The notes below the pieces were generated by a model, which was given only the letters and a program-made list of their open reading frames with translations, searched no databases and was not told the origin of the DNA. The position numbers and the translations under genes were made by a program. 64,000 bases of DNA, from positions 6,523,899-6,587,898 of the forward strand of contig NC_043761.1 in the NCBI RefSeq assembly GCF_902148845.1. Reading direction: 5' to 3'. Positions within the stretch are counted from its first letter, which is position 1. Each line of letters starts with the position of its first letter. Below are positions 53,558 through 64,000 of the stretch, piece after piece. The stretch comes from Salarias fasciatus (lineage: Eukaryota; Chordata; Actinopteri; Blenniiformes; Blenniidae).

Positions 53558-56500
53558 CTACCTCTGGCACTCTGTTTTCACCTTTAAAGTGAAGCGCTGC
53601 GGGAAGGAAAACCAGAGACGAAACGTTTCAAAACGCACAAGCAAACGAAAGAGAGGAAGATTTTGGAGCATTTGACGGCGCTCACCTTGAAGTCGTGGAT
53701 GTAGGTGAAGAAGAAACAGATGAAGCTGAAGGAGACGATCCACTCGCACACTGAGCTGGCCAGAAAAAAATGATAGTCCTACACAGGAGAGAAGCAGTGA
53801 TCAGAAAAAGATACTGGAGTGTTTGTACATAACACTCCATCCACCCCACAGACCTGCAGCTCACCTCGTCATCTTTCTGTCTGTGCATTTTAGTCTGGTT
53901 GACAAATCTTACACAAACGACCACTGAGGATTTGGTTGAGGAAACTTCAACGTATCAGGTTTAAAATTGACATATATACAGATTTTTTTATGCAACGAAA
54001 TGTGTGATTCAAACATCAAAACTCTGCCTTCCACTGTCAGCATTTCATGAAACCTGACACAAATAGTCTATGGGTGTTTTTTTTTGTTTGTTTGTTTTTT
54101 TTCCAGTTTTGGCATCTGTGAAAGGATACTGGGGAAAAAAGCCAAAAGAGCGAGGAGGGCGATGCCACTTTGCACCCTACACACGCACAAAGAAGGACCG
54201 TATGGATAGGCACGGAACGATATCCACGACTGGAGCACGATGTACAAGATCCCCGACATGAAGAACAGCAGCGCTCCGGCATCGTGAACTTTGGTCACCA
54301 GTGTTTCCTGCAATCAAAAGGCGGCGAAATTCACTGTAGGAGCAATTTGAAAATGTTGGCACACACAGTCAACCCCAGCTGACTGTGTGAGGGCAGGAAA
54401 CACGCCTGGAAGAACATGCAAACTGAACACAGGAAGCGTGAGGCATGTTTTACATGAGGATCGGGCTTCTGGAGGGGAGAAAAGAGTCGAGCTGGGAAAC
54501 GTTTCTATTTTTCATGCTATTTGACCTTGATATGCTTTTAGAAAATGGCTCCCAAGGTGGAACTTTTTGAAACCGCTCCTACTCCTTCTTCCTCACCATG
54601 TTGAGACTGTTTTGTTAATATATCGACTCGGAATTAACGTTGTAGGTCAGTTCTTTACATCCGCTTGTATAAAATCAAGTATTTATCTTGTAAAAAACAG
54701 AGAAAATGTTATTTTTTTGGGGGGGTGATTTCAATACATCCATGAAGACGTACCTGAAAAGTGGCCACGATGCACATTCCCAGACAGGACAGCATCCCCA
54801 GCCACAGCGCCGCCTTGTTGAGACGAGGCCACACCACTCCAGTGTCCTCATTCAGCTTCTCCACAAACTTGTATCTGGCATATACGGTGGCGATTCCTGC
54901 GCCAAAGATGAGAATTTCCCAGAAATATGTGACCTTAGCTGAACTCTACTCCTCCACCACCAGCGATTTAATTTTCTTGAGGTTAGAGGGAAAAAGGGAA
55001 GTGGGAAAATGTGATTCCTCTATTGGGAAAGCCCAAAGTTTCCTAAAAAAAAAAAAAAAAAAAAAATCCTAATAAACCTATTTAACTTGTTACCATCTTT
55101 GGCCTAAATACAGTCTGACATACTGACAGAAATGTCACAGCTGGCCTCTCCCATTTTATGAGCATCATCTACAAACTCAGTAAAAGTCACATGCACAGTT
55201 TACACTTGACCTTTGTATATGACATAATTCTGCTGTAACTGTAACTTCAAGGTGCCTCGATTCAAACAATAGATGAAAATATATTCTTACATGACATGTA
55301 ATGCTAATGCGCACTTTTCAATCGGGTGTGTCAAATCTTTAAAATTACCTGCACATGCAGAGACGAATGTCATCAGGCCAAAAAGGCAGCTCTCAGGAGG
55401 GTTTGCTGCAGTGTCACTGTCAATAAAGATGGAATGTGTATTACTTATTTACATGAAGAGTTAGAAAGAGCACAAATCCAAAGTGGGTACAACGATACTT
55501 TGAGTGTCAATTCAATTCAATTTACCTGCGTAAATTACATTTAGAGCAGATTTATGAGACAAACAAAGCACAGAATGATACACTGCCACAATTTCACTTG
55601 TAAACAAATGAAGAAATGGTTGAATGTCAAACAAAATCAACTCTATTTACCTACTTTCAATTTGGACTTTGACTTTCCTGTTGTTTCTGATTTCTTTCCC
55701 TTCAAATAAAGATACAGGCAAGGTGTCATTGCAAAAAATAAAGCTTACTATTTCCAGGTTGAGAGATTCATTCACTGAGATAACTGTATGTGTTTTTTTT
55801 AGAAGTTGACTTTAGTGATCAAGCCCTGTGCAAGGCCAGTCATCTTGCCTGTTTTGTGTTTAAGCTATACTTTTTCTGTGTGAAACACAAAGTATTTGCA
55901 GGACAGAGGAACTCACCATGCACTGTCAATCTATTATTAGAATGTGTACTTCCATTTTAAAAAGAAGTGGTGATTTTAGCCAGTTACATGGCACTTTGCT
56001 TGCACAACTGACAAGTAATAGTGAATAAAAGACAAGAAATATAATCACGCTTTAGAGTTAAAATGATCACTTTAGGCTTATTTTGGTCAGAGGGGTAAGT
56101 GAATAAGGCGAACTGAAACTTTTACCGAGGTGTTTTTAACAATTATAAATAACAGAGCCTGTGCCATAGGTTGGGTTTGCTACAGATGAAAGTTTCTGAA
56201 AGTGAGGAGGTGATAATTATGAGAGAAGTGAAAGAGGCTGCAGTGTCCAGGAGCTGCGCAGCAGCAGCAGCAGCAGCTGGGTGAAGCGCAGTTTGGTGTC
56301 CAGCCAGGTGGAGCGACAGCGCAAGAAAACGAAACTTAACTGCATCACACAGGAAAAGCAAAGGCTCGACTTCTCCACTTTGCAAACACATTTAAAAAAA
56401 AAAAAAAAAAACAACCCATTCCGGATTTACCTTATAAACGGGAAAATCACGTCCACATCGTGTCTGAAGAGCGCAATGAGGTAGGAGATAATGAACGTGC

Positions 56501-56561
56501 AGGAGGACCAGACGACCAGAAACGCTGGGAGGACGCAGATTCCCTGCTCGAACCAGAACAT
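53558..56561 (-). CDS. dram1: DRAM1, damage-regulated autophagy modulator
   Basis: DRAM1 is a six-pass lysosomal membrane protein of the DRAM/TMEM150 (Frag1) family that promotes autophagy, in human under p53 control. Seven exons: 56431-56561, 55349-55416, 54754-54896, 54130-54307, 53865-53923, 53686-53778 and 53558-53596. They total 711 nt, 236 residues; human has 238. Diagnostic blocks: WSSCTFIISYLIAL in the first segment, SDTAANPPESCLFGLM, VHDAGALLFFMSG, and CEWIVSFSFICFFFTYIHDF in the last. The donor at 54130 (A|GTATCC) was chosen because it rebuilds FFPMVVC, matching human IPMIVC; reading through instead gives a Lys-rich nonsense tail. A foldback element ends 215 bp upstream of the start codon. 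Confidence 0.94.
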
Positions 56562-56775
56562 ATCCGACACTGAAGCTTCCTCAAACCCCGCTCCCAGCAC
56601 AGAACACAGAGGAAAAACACAGAAATGTGCAAATATAAAGGAGAGAAGCTGCCTCCTGGGTGATGGTGATGTCTACTGTTACTGGCAGTCACATGGTGGT
56701 CTGCTTACAGTAACCTCCTCCCCAAAGCAAGTGTGCGTGGGCTGGCCCTGCACACAAAACCACCCAGAAAGTTCT

Positions 56776-58779
56776 CAATCCGTGTATCATTCGTTCAATT
56801 GATATTCAATTAAGAATCAAAAAACAAAATATTGAAAAATGAGTCGTTTTTCCTTTTTTCGTTTTTAAACTGAAAACAAATAAATGAAAATTGGTTTGTT
56901 TTTCAATATCCTGTTTGTTAAGACAGATCAAATAAAGGAAAGTTGAAATACGGCCACAGAGCAGACTTTAATGTGATTTTTCAATTTCTTCGATCTCCGT
57001 GACCCGGAAGTTCTATCGTCTGTGTTTTGGTTTTTGTCGGCGGGAAAGTGGGCGGGTCACGGGACCCTGTGGGCCAGTTTAAGGCCAGCACACACTACAG
57101 AAGGATCAGGCCGAATTTTGCCCCGATCTTCTCCTCCCGACCGAAGCCGACAAGGTCCGACTGTCGGGAGTATGCTAATGAGCTCGGGTCCGATCTTCGT
57201 GTAGTGTTCGGGGGGTTCAGAGAGATGTTTTCCGGTCGGAGCCTCTCGGGAGGCGTCGGAAGGGGAGATCGTAAATAATGAACATGTTTAATATTTCTGA
57301 TCGCAAATCCTGTGGTGCGTGGAGCTCTGAGAGGCGCTGATCAGCTCCGAGTAGAGCTGTCCACTCCCTCGAAATAAAGCTCCCTGATTGGCTGGTGCTG
57401 CTGCTTAAAAAAATCCCCTCCCAGCTGTCAGAGATGGAGACATATGTGAAATATATTCACTATATGACAGTGAAAGAGAAAAGTCAGAACTCCTAAACTC
57501 AGCAGTGCAGAAAGTGAGAGGTTAATCCTCAATACCTGTATCGCTCCTGGATAAACTGTATTTCCTCCATTCAGACCCAAACTCCGATCTGCTCATTCAT
57601 CTGCATCGCCAGTCCTGCAATAATCCCGAAGTTTGAATTCATGTCCACTATTAAACATCATGGAAAAAAAAAAAAACAACAACTTTCCCTGCCTTCAGAG
57701 AGAGGAGCGACGCATAATGAAATTTACCTAATCGCTTAAGAGCAGTAGCAGACTCTGACAAAGCTACTTTTTTAAATCACCAAATATCTTAAATCATTCT
57801 TTTTGTCCCCGGATTGGATAGTTTACACCAGAATAAAATCTCGTTGAGCTTTGATTAGGTAAATTTCATTATGCGTCGCTCGTCTCTCTGAAGGCACGGA
57901 GTCAGGATATTAAAGTTGTTTTTTTTTTTCATTTATTTTTTTCCTCATTCTTCCGTGATGGTTAATGTAGGACTTGCGATGCAGATCGGAGTTTGGGTCT
58001 GAATGGAGGAAATACAGTTTATCCAGGAGCGATCCAGTTATTGAGGATTAACCTCTCACTTTCTGCACTGCTGAGTTTAGGAGTTCTGACTTTTCTCTTT
58101 CACTGTCATATAGTGAATATATTTCACATATGTCTCCATCTCTGACAGCTGAGAGGGGATTTTTTTTAAGCAGCAGCACCAGCCAATCAGGGAGCTTTAT
58201 TTCGAGGGTGTGGGCAGCTCTACTCGGAGCTGATCAGCGCCTCTCAGAGCTCCACGCACCACAGGATTTGCGATCAGAAATATTAAACATGTTCATTATT
58301 TACGATCTCCCCTTCCGACGCCTCCCGAGAGGCTCCGACCGGAAAACATCTCTCTGAACCCCCCGAACACTACACGAAGATCGGACCCGAACTCATTAGC
58401 ATACTCCCGGACCTTGTCTTCGGTAGGGAGGAGAAAATTGGGACAAAATTCGGCCTGATCCTTCTGTAGTGTGTGCTGGACTACAGGTTGACGTGACCCG
58501 CCCACGTTTCCCGCCGGCAAAAAACCAAAACACAGACGATAGAACTTCCGGGTCACGGAGATCGAAGAAATTGAAAAATCACATTAAAGTCTGCTCTGTG
58601 GCCGTATTTCAACTTTCCTTTATTTGATCTGTCTTAACAAACGGGATATTAAAAAACGAACCAATTTTCATTTATTTGTTTTCATTTTAAAAACGAAAAA
58701 AGGAAAAACGACTCATTTTTCAATATTTTGTTTTTTGATTCTAAATTGAATATCAATTGAACGAATGATACACGGATTG
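56776..58779. mobile_element. 2.0-kb foldback (giant hairpin) element upstream of dram1
   Basis: The left end CAATCCGTGTATCATTCG is repeated in inverse at the right end. The match continues inward with few differences: arms of about 950 bp (56776-57735 and 57857-58779) around a loop of about 120 bp. TTCT flanks both sides (56772-56775, 58780-58783), a possible 4-bp target duplication. Both arms contain the same blocks in mirror order, including the inner CATAATGAAATTTACCTAAT. Each arm can be read as an 80-odd-residue frame with a shared C-terminal half, but no known transposase motif is present. The ends and size differ from the element at 33501, so it is a second family. Confidence 0.88.
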
Positions 58780-58783
58780 TTCT

Positions 58784-60110
58784 CCTCCTTTTGCCTCTTA
58801 GTACTCATATTTCCTTACAAAGTGGAAAAAACAAGGAACCCGAGTTTTAGTAACAGTGTAAGTGTATGAAGCTCATTAACTTCTACTGTAAAGCATAAAA
58901 GTTGTAACTATGTTCACAGTCGGATTGAACTAAATACAAATAGTTTAACGTTTTTCTCTGTTGTGGCACAGCATATACACTACGAAAATGTCTGTTTTCA
59001 CAAAGCCTGGCATTTACAACAGAAAGTCTCAACATAAACTCTATTTTAATAATGATACTTGCTGGTGCAATTGAAATGTCAAAAACTCTTCTTTAGCTGT
59101 TGCATTCTGCCTGTTTTTACAAACACAACATGACACAACATGACTAAGCAATGAGATCGCTATCTTTGATGGCAGCATCACTGTAATCCCAGCTCAGTGC
59201 TCAGTGTTGTGTTTTGGATGCCTCCCTGGAGAAATTAGATTTTTAAAAAAATCACTGATTTTTTAAATTTTTTTACAGTTTGCTTTGTTGTTTGTTGGAG
59301 CCTCTTGTGGGCTGGTTTCGGCCCACAGGCCTTATCGAGACACCCCTGCTTTACTGTAAAGCCACTAGTGTGTTACAGATTATATACAGACACCTGCTAA
59401 ATTCCTGATTGAATCCAACTGCAAGATATATTTCTTTCTGCCTGTGGTGATGTATGTCATTTAGAGATAAATTAGCAGTCTCAGTGAGGCGGGTTCATCC
59501 TCCCACATGTTGAAAATTCCTGAGTGAGGCACATCTGAGCCACTAAAACTCTTTTGGCCAACATCCATCAGATAAAGTTCAGCACACCATCAAAATGAAG
59601 ATAACACAGCTTGTAAACATGAAAGATGCTGTATTCATGGTTAGATTACCAAGAAATTGAGTTCGAAACTGAAGATACATCTGAATATAATGCATAGTTT
59701 GTTGCAAAATTGTTAGATATTTAGTTGTTACAGAGTTAGTTCACTATTATGATCATGCCATGTTAGTCAGTAAAAAGAATAATTGTGTGAGAAACATATA
59801 TATGGAAAATTTAACTTTATCAGACACCCAATAAAATGTGTTTAAATGTAAACATTTAAAACGACTGGCCTATTCAAAGTGATGCTGAGCAAGACACCAA
59901 ATACCAACTTGCCCTGAATGGCAGCTGTCTCCATTGGTTTGTGTGAGTGTGAATGTGTGTGAATGTGATTCACAGTGCTTTAAGGGCTGCCCAAGCAGTA
60001 CAAAAGCATTTTAGAAGAGAACTTTAATTAACAATAATCCCAACATGTCAGCATAAATTTGCATAAAATTACAGAAATAAACAAGCCTATAAATAGAATG
60101 ACTGGTGCAG
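58784..60110. other. Intergenic stretch upstream of gnptab
   Basis: AT-rich, with no exon-like segment recognised. CAGGCCTTATCGAGACACCCC near 59328 resembles decayed repeat sequence of unknown family. Confidence 0.5.
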
Positions 60111-60122
60111 TTCCCCTCCTGG

Positions 60123-60136
60123 CCACCAGAGGGCAA
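60123..60136 (+). promoter_or_regulatory. CTCF-like motif near gnptab promoter
   Basis: CCACCAGAGGGCAA matches the CTCF core except at the last position. It is followed by a GCGCGCGC stretch, and the gnptab coding start is about 200 bp downstream. Confidence 0.55.
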
Positions 60137-60338
60137 AAGAGCGCGCGCACACGGCAGTGGCGGCTTCGTCAGCAGCAGCAGCGTCCGCGCCGCAGAAGAA
60201 GAGCTGTATGTATGGCTGTCATGAGTCGTGCAGTGTGGCCGGTCAGCTGACGGATCCGCGTCCTCCTGACATGCTGACCGTCCCCACGCGCCGCGTCTAC
60301 CTGCGCTCAGGTGTGCTCGCCGGATGACCTGGAGAACC

Positions 60339-63300
60339 ATGGTGGTGGTGAACTCGGTGCTGAAGCTGTTGCAGCGGCAGACCTACACCTGCCTGTCGCA
60401 CCGGTACGGGCTCTACCTGTGCTTCGGAGGCATCGTGCTCATGATAGTTTCCGCCTTCCAGTTCGGAGAGGTGAGTCTGCTTTCTTTATCTCCCTCCAGG
60501 GAGCGTTACTCCCTCCACACAGCCCTTCTTACACCCTGTTTACTCCTCAGCCAGACTCCATTCAGAAAAATGTCCTTTTTGGGACGAACTCGCTCGTCAA
60601 TCATCAGTCAGCTCCGGAGAGCTTCTGGGTCATAAAATACAACAACTTGCACTTTGTTTCCTTTTGACGGTGTGGAACAGTTGTTGGCTATTTACTGTCA
60701 CGTTAGCAGGGAGAGGTGGACATTTTTCAAACATTTTAAAGTTTATATGGCACACTCGCAGTCTGAAAAGACATAAAGTAGTATTTGCAGTGATTATATG
60801 TTAGGAGACAAGTGGATTAAAGCTAAAAACAAGTTCAGTGATCATTGTGGGCTGTTTGGTATTTGTGAACAGAGTGGAATAAATGTAGAAAGAAAGAATG
60901 CAGACTGCGATAGTGCTGTGGACATTCAGAGTCGATTGTAGATATGAAGGAGTTTTTGCAACAAGGGTTTTGTAAACGAAATGAAACAAATCAATTTGTC
61001 TGCATGCATGAAGAGAGGGCCAGTATAAAAATGTATTTGCAGAATACATTTTTTTTATATATATATTGCCTCCATTGTTTGGCATTTAGGTCATAATAGT
61101 AGTTTTAACTTAACCCAATAAAGTGTGATTCACTTCAAATCAGAAGTTTGTATAGGGAAGCCAATTGTATCATATGTCCTTCTGGTTCAAATATACTTAA
61201 TTATGAAACTATCATCATAACAATTTGTGAATTCTTGAGTTGTTCATCCAACCTCTGCACAGTAAACATTTAAGCTCATTTTAATGTTCAGCCCAGATCT
61301 GTTGATATGATTAACAATTTAGGTGCTATTGATTTAGAAATTATTCTGCATACTGCAATACCTAAACAATTTTATTTATTTAAATTCAGTTTAAAAAAAA
61401 ATCTGTTGGTTTGAAGGGATATGTGTATGGCAGCTACTGGAATTCTCATCCTGACATATCTTGAATCTGTATGTTGTTCATGCACCTTCTGCACAATAAC
61501 AGCTCATTTTCAAATTAACCACCATCTCTTTTTCTTTAATTTTAAGCTGCATCTGTTTGAGTTACTAACTTACCATGTTTGTTCACATTATATTACTTCA
61601 CAATTACAAAATTCGATTTTGATTTGCTTTATTTCTGAATTAATAAGTCTTTCTCTGAATTAATAGCTAATTAGTTGTGTTAAAGGAGATGGTGCAAGGA
61701 AATGGTTCAAGTCTACAGTATGAACTTGAAACCACAATTAACCTGTTTATCAGGTACATCTTGCTGGAACCATTTTGGAACAACTTTTGTTATATCGATT
61801 CAGCAACATGCTGGAAACATTCCTGAGAGATTTAGGACAGCACCATGCAGTTGCTGCAGATTTTTTTCAGCTGGCTATTTGTGACGTGAACATCCTGTTT
61901 CACCGTGTCGCTGAAGGACCTTTGCTGCTGCTGCAGTGTCGCTGTGGTTCGGTGTGTGAGCCTGGCATGGGCCGCAGGTTATATCTGGAAACGTGAGAAC
62001 ATGTTTTGTCCGTGCAGGTGGTGGTGGAGTGGAGCCGGGACCAATATCACGTGCTGTTTGACTCCTACAGGGACAATGTCGGCGGGAAGTCCTTCCAAAG
62101 CAGGTGAGCTGTCATTCTGCCAAAGATTGGAGCCCTCATGGCAAAAAGAGAAATACAGGATCAGTACACTGTCAAGTACAACGATTCACAGTGCTGTAAA
62201 GTCAAGAGCGATAGATGTACATCTTGGGGTTCAAAGGGAAAACAAAACATGAACAACCAGGCCTCTCTAACTTTATCTCAACAGTCTGAGCTGACACTTT
62301 TATCTGTACATTTTTAAACCGGTTTATCCTGTTCACTAACAATGAGAACCTCAGTGTCTTCAGCCCAGCCTCCAGTCAGCACTAAAATGTGATAATTTGT
62401 CATTGTGTTTCATGTAATATTGTGATAAAGTATCACATTTAATGTGTAATCTCACAGATCAATATATAGAAACATCATGCTTCTGGAAAAAAGACATGGG
62501 AAGAAACCAGTATATTGAGAGCAAGTGATGCACACTCCATATGCAAACAGAAAGCATCCTCCAAGCTTGAACTTCAACTGCAGATATTGTCTTGCTCTGA
62601 GGTGAGGGTGCTAACCACTGCATCAACGGTAGTTTTTCTCACCAGAATCAAGTGAAGAGATCGTCTTCTACATGTCAGACAGGAAGGGGGGGGGGGAAAA
62701 AAACATTTTGAAAACGTGTTTCCAAATCACAACTGATGTGCAATCCTGTAACACATTCTCTAGAAAAAAAAGAAAACGCCACATAAAAACTGCCTGGTAC
62801 CTTCCCTGGAGAGAGATCAGAAATAACTCGGCGCGGTGCAGCCGTGTGTGAAGGGAGAACTAGCTCGGACGCGTTGGGAGAAGCGTGTTTGTCGGGGAGG
62901 AAAATCAGAGTGACGGCTCTGTCGCACCGGTGTTTTGTCTTTGTCCCCCTTCAGGCTCTGTCTGCCCATGCCGATCGACGTGGTGTACACGTGGGTGAAC
63001 GGCACGGACGTGGCCCTGCTGAAGGAGCTGAAGGCCGTGAAAGAGCAGCTGGAGGAGGAGCAGAGGGCTCTGAGGTAGCCGCGACACGGCCTGCTTCTGT
63101 GTGTGCTTTACGTTGTTTGCTTTACCTTGAATAAGATGTTTCTTTGTTTTTAGGGAACGCCTGGGGAAAAATGCAAACGAGACAACCGAAGTTCCAAAAG
63201 ACAGGTGAGTTTGATCTCACGCTCGTGTCCTGAGGAAAAACGACCGTCCTTTCCTGCATCTGAGGCTCTTGTGTCTCTTGGCGTTTGAAGCGTGAAGCCA

Positions 63301-63745
63301 GAGTGCCTGCTGTCCCACTGCATCGTGGCGCCCATGCTGGCCCTGGATCCCGCTCTGCCGGCCAACGTCACGGTGAAGGAGCTCCCGTCGCTCTCCGCCT
63401 CCTTCTCCACCGCCGAGGAGCTGCTGCTCCTCAACAAGCCGTTCCATCCGCCCACCTCCGTCTCCGTGCTCGTCTTCCACTCACAGGCTGACGGTAAAGC
63501 AGCTGAAAAACTAACAAAAGAGACAAACTTGCTTTTTCACTGTCAAGAGGTTTTTTTTTCCATTTTAAATTTGCTGGACTGATGGTGACTAATGTTAAAA
63601 ACAAATTGAAGTCAAAATTCTGAGCTGTGACTTTGTGCTTGAAGTCCTGGCTTCATTCTCATGTTTGTTGCTTCCTCCAGCTGATAAAGCCTTCACAGAC
63701 CTGTCCAAAGAAGTCCATAAGTTCTCCGTGTCCAGATGTTACCTG
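60339..63745 (+). CDS. gnptab: GNPTAB, GlcNAc-1-phosphotransferase alpha/beta (5' part only)
   Basis: GNPTAB makes the alpha and beta subunits of the Golgi enzyme that starts the mannose-6-phosphate tag on lysosomal hydrolases. Six exons are visible: 60339-60470, 62018-62103, 62955-63074, 63154-63204, 63291-63493 and 63681-63745. The gene continues past the window edge. Exon 1 gives the cytosolic tail [18 protein letters not shown] and the signal anchor that follows. Exon 2 has [17 protein letters not shown], exon 3 [18 protein letters not shown] (Stealth conserved region 1), and exon 5 [21 protein letters not shown] chose the ATG at 60339 for its strong context (ACCATGG). An in-frame ATG at 60324 (MTWRT...) would add five residues. 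Confidence 0.95.
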
Positions 63746-64000
63746 GTGAGTTTATATTTGGTATCTTGTAAATGCAATAAGGATAATAACTATACAGTAA
63801 TTTAAGAATACTATATTATTAGTTCCCACATTAATAATAATATATGTATGATATACATAATGGTAATAGTAAAGCTAATGATCCATATAAAGGCATTTCT
63901 TGGAAAATTGTAGCTTTTTTGTGCATTTTGATGGAACAATGGTCATACTTGTTCTATTTTATTACACAGTTGGGAAATTATTATATTATTGTCTCAATTC
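63746..64000 (+). other. gnptab intron, cut by window end
   Basis: AT-rich intronic sequence after the donor CTG|GTGAGT. No next exon is visible before the window ends. Confidence 0.8.

Noticed and set aside
54037-54313. A dram1 frame continuing into a Lys-rich tail
   Set aside because: The tail is intronic. The donor at 54130 restores the family sequence and phase.

Overview
The window is vertebrate, almost certainly teleost, nuclear DNA. Short coding exons with GT/AG boundaries are separated by AT-rich introns. The encoded proteins match vertebrate families closely, and the repeats (tRNA-derived SINE, LINE tails, foldback elements) are typical of bony fish. I rebuilt exon structures by hand from splice sites, reading frame and remembered family sequences. 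Each complete model below closes in frame at about the length of its human counterpart, where one is named.

Layout, left to right. 1-7.4 kb: no coding exon recognised, with a minus-strand CpG-rich first-exon candidate at about 7.2-7.37 kb. By conserved gene order this could be the pacsin2 5' end, but that is inference. 10.4-16.3 kb: ttll1 (tubulin polyglutamylase subunit), minus strand, with two intron-containing tRNA-Tyr genes inside its introns. 16.9-17.6 kb: a cluster of CTCF-like motifs. 17.6-21.0 kb: bik (BH3-only apoptosis gene), plus. 21.1-22.9 kb: mcat (mitochondrial malonyl transferase), minus. 23.5-31.1 kb: a def6-like gene, minus, with a decayed MADF-BESS gene on the opposite strand inside its PH-domain intron. 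33.5-34.55 kb: a 1.05-kb foldback element. 36.7-37.9 kb: an intronless tetraspanin with a long N-terminal extension, minus. 41.3-47.4 kb: a TINF2-N-domain plus C2H2 zinc-finger gene, minus. 48.2-51.6 kb: washc3, plus. 53.6-56.6 kb: dram1, minus, with a 2.0-kb foldback element directly upstream of its start codon. 60.3 kb to the end: the 5' part of gnptab, plus, cut by the window edge.

The left block (ttll1-bik-mcat) matches the order on human 22q13, and the right block (washc3, dram1, gnptab) matches human 12q23. TSPO, which follows MCAT in human, is absent here and def6 takes its place. washc3, dram1 and gnptab all act in the endosome-lysosome system (WASH complex, autophagy modulator, mannose-6-phosphate tagging). 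They are separate genes, not an operon. I found no CRISPR array, bacterial gene, retrovirus or Polinton-like element.
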